A stretch of DNA of 64,000 nucleotides. Source: Lineus longissimus (lineage: Eukaryota > Nemertea > Pilidiophora > Heteronemertea > Lineidae). Position numbers and translations under genes: made by a program. The DNA lies in assembly GCF_910592395.1 (NCBI RefSeq), contig NC_088315.1, positions 746,501-810,500 of the forward strand. The letters run 5' to 3'. Position 1 is the stretch's first letter, and each line of letters opens with the position of its first letter. Below are positions 61,601 to 64,000 of the stretch, piece by piece. Below the pieces are notes generated by a model. The model was not told the origin of the DNA and did no database searches. It saw only the letters and a program-made list of their open reading frames with translations.

Positions 61601-62926
61601 GTGCAGTACGATGTGAAGAATTTCATTTCAAAACGCTACAACTACTGAAAGTTACCATTAAAATATTGATTTGGCAAGGAGTTGGCGCATGGCAAAGGCA
61701 TGATTCAGGTAAGTTTTCAAAGTTTGATGAAATTCAGGTATAGCGTGTTGAACCGAAACTCGTTATGTGTTGGTGAAAGGGTAGGATAAACTGATACAAG
61801 GCAGAAAGTAACACCCACCGAGAATAATAAGTATGCGCAATCAAACATGCCAATGTATGGGTGGCTGCAGCCACAATAACCACGACGACCAGTTAGAAAA
61901 AGAGTAAGGTCAAAGCTAATTTATCAACCCAACACTTGCTTTAGCTTCAGTAGATTTCTCCAATTTGTGCATAATGCAACGAATAAAGTTCAAGCGCACT
62001 CAGCTAACATGTTATTTGTATGAAATATTTTTCCATTTCTAATTTGAAAAGCAATTAATAGTTTATCGATTTGTCTGGAATTGATGCGGGGATGTCGGAT
62101 CAAAATAATTGACTGATTGATTTTTTGTCACACTGCCGACAAATCAATTAATCACCCAAGATTTTAACTCTCTGGGTAGGATTGAGATGATCCATAAACA
62201 AACAGCACTCAACATAAGATTAATGTGAATCACAAAAGTAAACAATCACCTCATCAAATTGGTAAATAAGACATGACCAACTCAATATTTTTAAGATGGT
62301 TTAGACTATATTTGGAAATCTCATCATATCCAGATTAGTGTCCCGCTTGTTTTCGACATTACCGATACTAAGGTAGACCCAATCTAACTATCACTTTGTC
62401 CAAGTGTTTGTTGGACATTATTCCCATCTGACTATATCTTCATATGGCGATTCCGTCCATGAAAACAACACATCAAATCTCAGTCTTAAGTAGGCTTCTG
62501 AGATTATCCTGGGGGAACAGGCCTTTTTCTTAGACCATTCACGTGACCGATCTGGACCAGAAGCATCAATTGATTCAAACTTGTCTAAATGTGTTGAGGA
62601 ATACTCCTGTCACCGCATTCGCACATTGAGCTGACTGATTCAGAACCATACACAAGCTCTACGTAAATATTTTGTCCAAAAGGTCGTTCCCTACCTGCTC
62701 TCAGCGTAGCATCGCCCTCGTCTCACTTTGCATGATTTCCTAAAATTTGTGAGATCACGATTGCACGTTCTGTCTGCCAGGCACTCCTTCCGCAGGTCTA
62801 CGCAGCTAGGTCCGTTCTCATCAGACCTCTTATCATGGACAGCATCATAGTCCATCCGGGCGTCATAGTCCTCGTCTTCGTCATCACGCTCGTTAGCGTT
62901 TGTTTTGACGACGAAAGTGTCCTTGC
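37439..62926 (-). CDS. GDNF family receptor alpha-like protein, GPI-anchored (5' partial, 12 visible exons)
   Basis: Exons, 5' to 3': 62926-62695, 54694-54561, 42297-42082, 41558-41237, 40805-40600, 40178-40053, 39838-39798, 39519-39399, 38991-38893, 38698-38571, 38196-38032, 37687-37439. All phases join, giving 678 residues and TGA. Three GDNFR/GAS1 modules are present: D1 (residues about 41-120, after an acidic stretch), D2 (197 to about 275) and D3 (about 284-369). A Pro/acidic linker lies between D1 and D2. A cysteine-rich module (about 413-498), a region of about 100 residues with HVGYSENDLKILR and ECGLRVYAHKGG, and a hydrophobic C-terminal tail typical of a GPI signal follow. Vertebrate GFR-alphas bind GDNF-type ligands and present them to RET. 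The signal peptide exon lies upstream, possibly outside the window. Which GFR-alpha it matches cannot be told. Confidence 0.9.
38032..38698 (-). CDS. GFR-alpha-like gene: unassigned C-terminal domain (exons 38698-38571 and 38196-38032)
   Basis: About 98 residues including LFLHVGYSENDLKILRNYSV, TFKDVSEKLTRLLNG and ECGLRVYAHKGGNIDFMV. The first exon could end at G|GTGAAA or at TGG|GTATGT; only the latter keeps the next exon open. I do not recognise the domain family. Confidence 0.78.
38893..39838 (-). CDS. GFR-alpha-like gene: cysteine-rich, VWC-like module (exons 39838-39798, 39519-39399, 38991-38893)
   Basis: Three short exons give RCDARVYNERTLL, CSELCKCLRNNTFYCRQMPC, FCREGGVQYAHG and GTCKCTRGEIICAK. 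Spacing such as CxCxxxxxxxC and CxGGxxYxxGxxFxxxGxCxCxxGxxxC resembles von Willebrand factor C modules. The match is to a pattern only. Vertebrate GFR-alphas lack this part. Confidence 0.75.
40053..40178 (-). CDS. GFR-alpha-like gene: Thr/Lys-rich linker exon
   Basis: 41 full codons without cysteine (SYETTPTTKLLKDDKDMVKL), phase 1 to phase 1, between D3 and the cysteine-rich module. It is supported by phase and splice sites rather than homology. Confidence 0.72.
40600..40805 (-). CDS. GFR-alpha-like gene: second half of GDNFR module D3
   Basis: It encodes YYDNYCNFDKKTGACSNG, CRDAIVGLMGT, TNCTCEGVQGD and RCNVIHEKLVRNQCR. The phase-2 start and phase-1 end fit both neighbours. Confidence 0.9.
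41237..41558 (-). CDS. GFR-alpha-like gene: GDNFR module D2 and start of D3
   Basis: The exon encodes SCYDAFTECNRDSFCRG, CQWDLRKSTCDRALCLPAMD, FCICERNDIKC and QPKC, a complete module with its cysteine ladder, followed by PPCLSLYTKCRSDAGCR, the opening of D3. Splitting a module after the third D3 cysteine in phase 2 repeats the D1 split. Confidence 0.92.
42082..42297 (-). CDS. GFR-alpha-like gene: Pro/acidic linker exon
   Basis: 72 residues without cysteine, rich in Pro, Glu and Asp (PLEDDDYEGEQAGFDKEEEK). It joins D1 and D2 in phase 1-1, so it can be skipped without a frameshift. A degenerate second copy lies just upstream at 42371-42475. Confidence 0.83.
42371..42475 (-). pseudogene. Degenerate duplicate of the GFR-alpha-like linker exon
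   Basis: About 105 bp closely match exon 42082-42297 at its 5' half: it reads VVANEATIYGKED, then VLPRR, against VVANEAAIYGKEAKVLPQK. Beyond about 35 codons similarity is lost and a stop follows with no matching donor. The acceptor position holds AAG rather than CAG. It is probably a dead exon duplicate, less likely a truncating alternative exon. Confidence 0.75.
48341..48402 (-). repeat. tRNA-derived SINE-like fragment
   Basis: The minus strand reads CTGGCACAGTGATTTAGACT, then GGCCCGGGTTTGATCTCCACC: recognisable A-box and B-box blocks about 35 nt apart, as in tRNA-derived SINE heads. No full tRNA fold is evident. Confidence 0.5.
54561..54694 (-). CDS. GFR-alpha-like gene: second half of GDNFR module D1
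   Basis: The phase-2 acceptor matches the previous donor across an 8-kb intron. It encodes RCIQSYEALRPYGLFRCSC, then RRKCNGLMRRFMKNAC, which completes D1. The donor is GTGAGT in phase 1. Confidence 0.87.
54695..62694 (-). other. 8-kb intron of the GFR-alpha-like gene
   Basis: It lies within GDNFR module D1. It contains a C16 run at 61501-61516; no exon, RNA gene or recognisable element was seen otherwise. Confidence 0.65.
61501..61516 (+). repeat. Homopolymer C16 in the GFR-alpha-like intron
   Basis: Sixteen consecutive C on the plus strand (G16 in the transcript). Confidence 0.9.
62695..62926 (-). CDS. GFR-alpha-like gene: acidic N-terminal region and start of GDNFR module D1
   Basis: The exon opens in phase 1 after ttctatctttacag and closes in phase 2 at GTAGGG. 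It encodes an acidic stretch (ERDDEDEDYDARMDYD), then CVDLRKECLADRTCNRDL and CKVRRGRCYAES, the first cysteines of a GDNFR/GAS1 module. Confidence 0.85.
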
Positions 62927-64000
62927 CTGTAAAGATAGAAACGAAACATAACTAAGTGAAGTGTGTTCTCTGGTGATGAAAAGACAGTTCGTCAGTGGTG
63001 ACCACCTCATCTCCTAAACCTGGTCTGAAATGACGGTAGAGACATACAATTAATTACAACTATTCTGAGATGTGAAATAAAACTGTTTCGAAGTAGTTAT
63101 TGACTTCTTCATACAATGGAAGAAGCAACACCCATGTGCAACTTCGCATGACATGACAGAGACCGGACTTCAAGGCAGCAACAGCACGTATTATTGACCA
63201 TCAATATCAGTGGCAAATTATCGCGAAAAAGATCCCCAATAACAAAAGGCAAAGGTAACATAATCGAGCGCAGTAGCACCATAAGCAACACGTTCTATTG
63301 AGTAGTATTGACCAGTCTGCTTGGTGCATTCGGACGGAACAATAGGAGATGCGGAAAAAGTATTGTCACGTCCTCTCATCTGATACTGTGGCTCGATAAG
63401 TGACAAAGACATAGCGTTCTCAAAAACAAGGCGAGATGAAGGAGTGGTCAGATAGACTTACATGAGGTAGCCTTGATAACTTTTGAGGCAATGCATGATG
63501 CGTATTAAGATCAGTACTTAGGGACACACGTCTGTGACACTTGTACACACTCTCGTTGGTAACTGATATCATGTACTGGCGCTACAAGGACACCTCGAAG
63601 TGATACTCTTACTCATCGGTTGAAGTTAGAAATTGGCAGTAGAGATGTCAAACAAAAACAAGCCATGACAACTTTGTTTAGCTATTACTCTCATAGTCTC
63701 GATAAGGACTTTTAGGCGTTGTATTGTCCTAATGAAGGTTACCGCAAGCTACATCGTATCGATGATGTACACTAGCATCCGCCGACAATTGGAAACTAAC
63801 TGTTGATCAGCTGCGACATGGTAATAACCCGTACTCCCTCCTCTCTAATCCGCAATACTGTTTTCCCTAATCTTACAGCCACCAGCTCAAATTGCTTGCA
63901 CCTGCCACTAAGTCAGATATTGAAGACACCTACATTAACTATTAACGATGTAGTATGGTGTATTTGACACTTGTTCAACATGTTGAGGTAAGGTAGGAAA
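62927..64000 (-). other. Upstream intron sequence of the GFR-alpha-like gene
   Basis: The first visible exon starts in phase 1, so at least one upstream coding exon with the signal peptide must exist. I find no ATG-led exon with a phase-1 donor here that is convincing, so the gene probably continues beyond the window. Confidence 0.5.

Noticed and set aside
61414-61626. 70-codon minus-strand ORF with a glycine run
   Set aside because: The glycines come from the C16 homopolymer; no coding signal.
63109-63291. Hydrophobic minus-strand ORF upstream of the GFR-alpha-like gene as its signal-peptide exon
   Set aside because: No ATG at the right place, no phase-1 donor, and a cysteine cluster unlike a signal peptide.
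1-64000. CRISPR arrays, bacterial operons, phage or insertion sequences
   Set aside because: None present; the window is intron-rich animal DNA and its tandem repeats are coding modules or microsatellites.

Overview
This is eukaryotic nuclear DNA: every gene is split by GT-AG introns, intergenic and intronic DNA is AT-rich, and there is no bacterial-style operon. The gene content (CUB-type ectodomain repeats, a CatSper sperm channel subunit, a CFAP97-family axonemal protein, a GDNF-receptor-alpha-like GPI-anchored protein) points to an animal. The most likely source is an invertebrate deuterostome such as an echinoderm, hemichordate or cephalochordate. That assignment is inference from gene content, not from a species marker.

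Layout. (1) 1-16915, + strand: the 3' part of a giant gene with 38 visible exons encoding 18 complete and one partial CUB-like module, one transmembrane segment and a short cytoplasmic tail (2413 visible residues; the 5' end is outside the window). Every module is built from two exons with the same phase pattern (1-0-1). (2) 17504-25103, - strand: a complete 13-exon CATSPER4 gene (504 codons) recovered by chaining splice phases; it converges on gene 1. (3) 25104-25374: a 271-bp interval between two divergent start codons, with three CRE-type TGACGTC cores. (4) 25375-27367, + strand: a complete five-exon CFAP97D-type gene (202 codons), head-to-head with CATSPER4. (5) 27368-37438: about 10 kb without a recognisable gene, holding a long fold-back repeat and repeat remnants. 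(6) 37439 to at least 62926, - strand: a GDNF family receptor alpha-like gene with three GDNFR/GAS1 modules, a cysteine-rich module, an unfamiliar conserved-looking C-terminal region and a GPI-anchor tail (678 visible residues; the signal-peptide exon was not found). Two introns of about 12 and 8 kb separate its first exons.

How the genes relate. CATSPER4 and the CFAP97D gene are both sperm-flagellum-type genes sharing one short bidirectional promoter region. The CUB array and the GFR-alpha-like gene both encode cell-surface proteins but show no sign of acting together. Exon coordinates were derived by hand from splice signals and reading-frame phase; all listed coding exons join without frame breaks.
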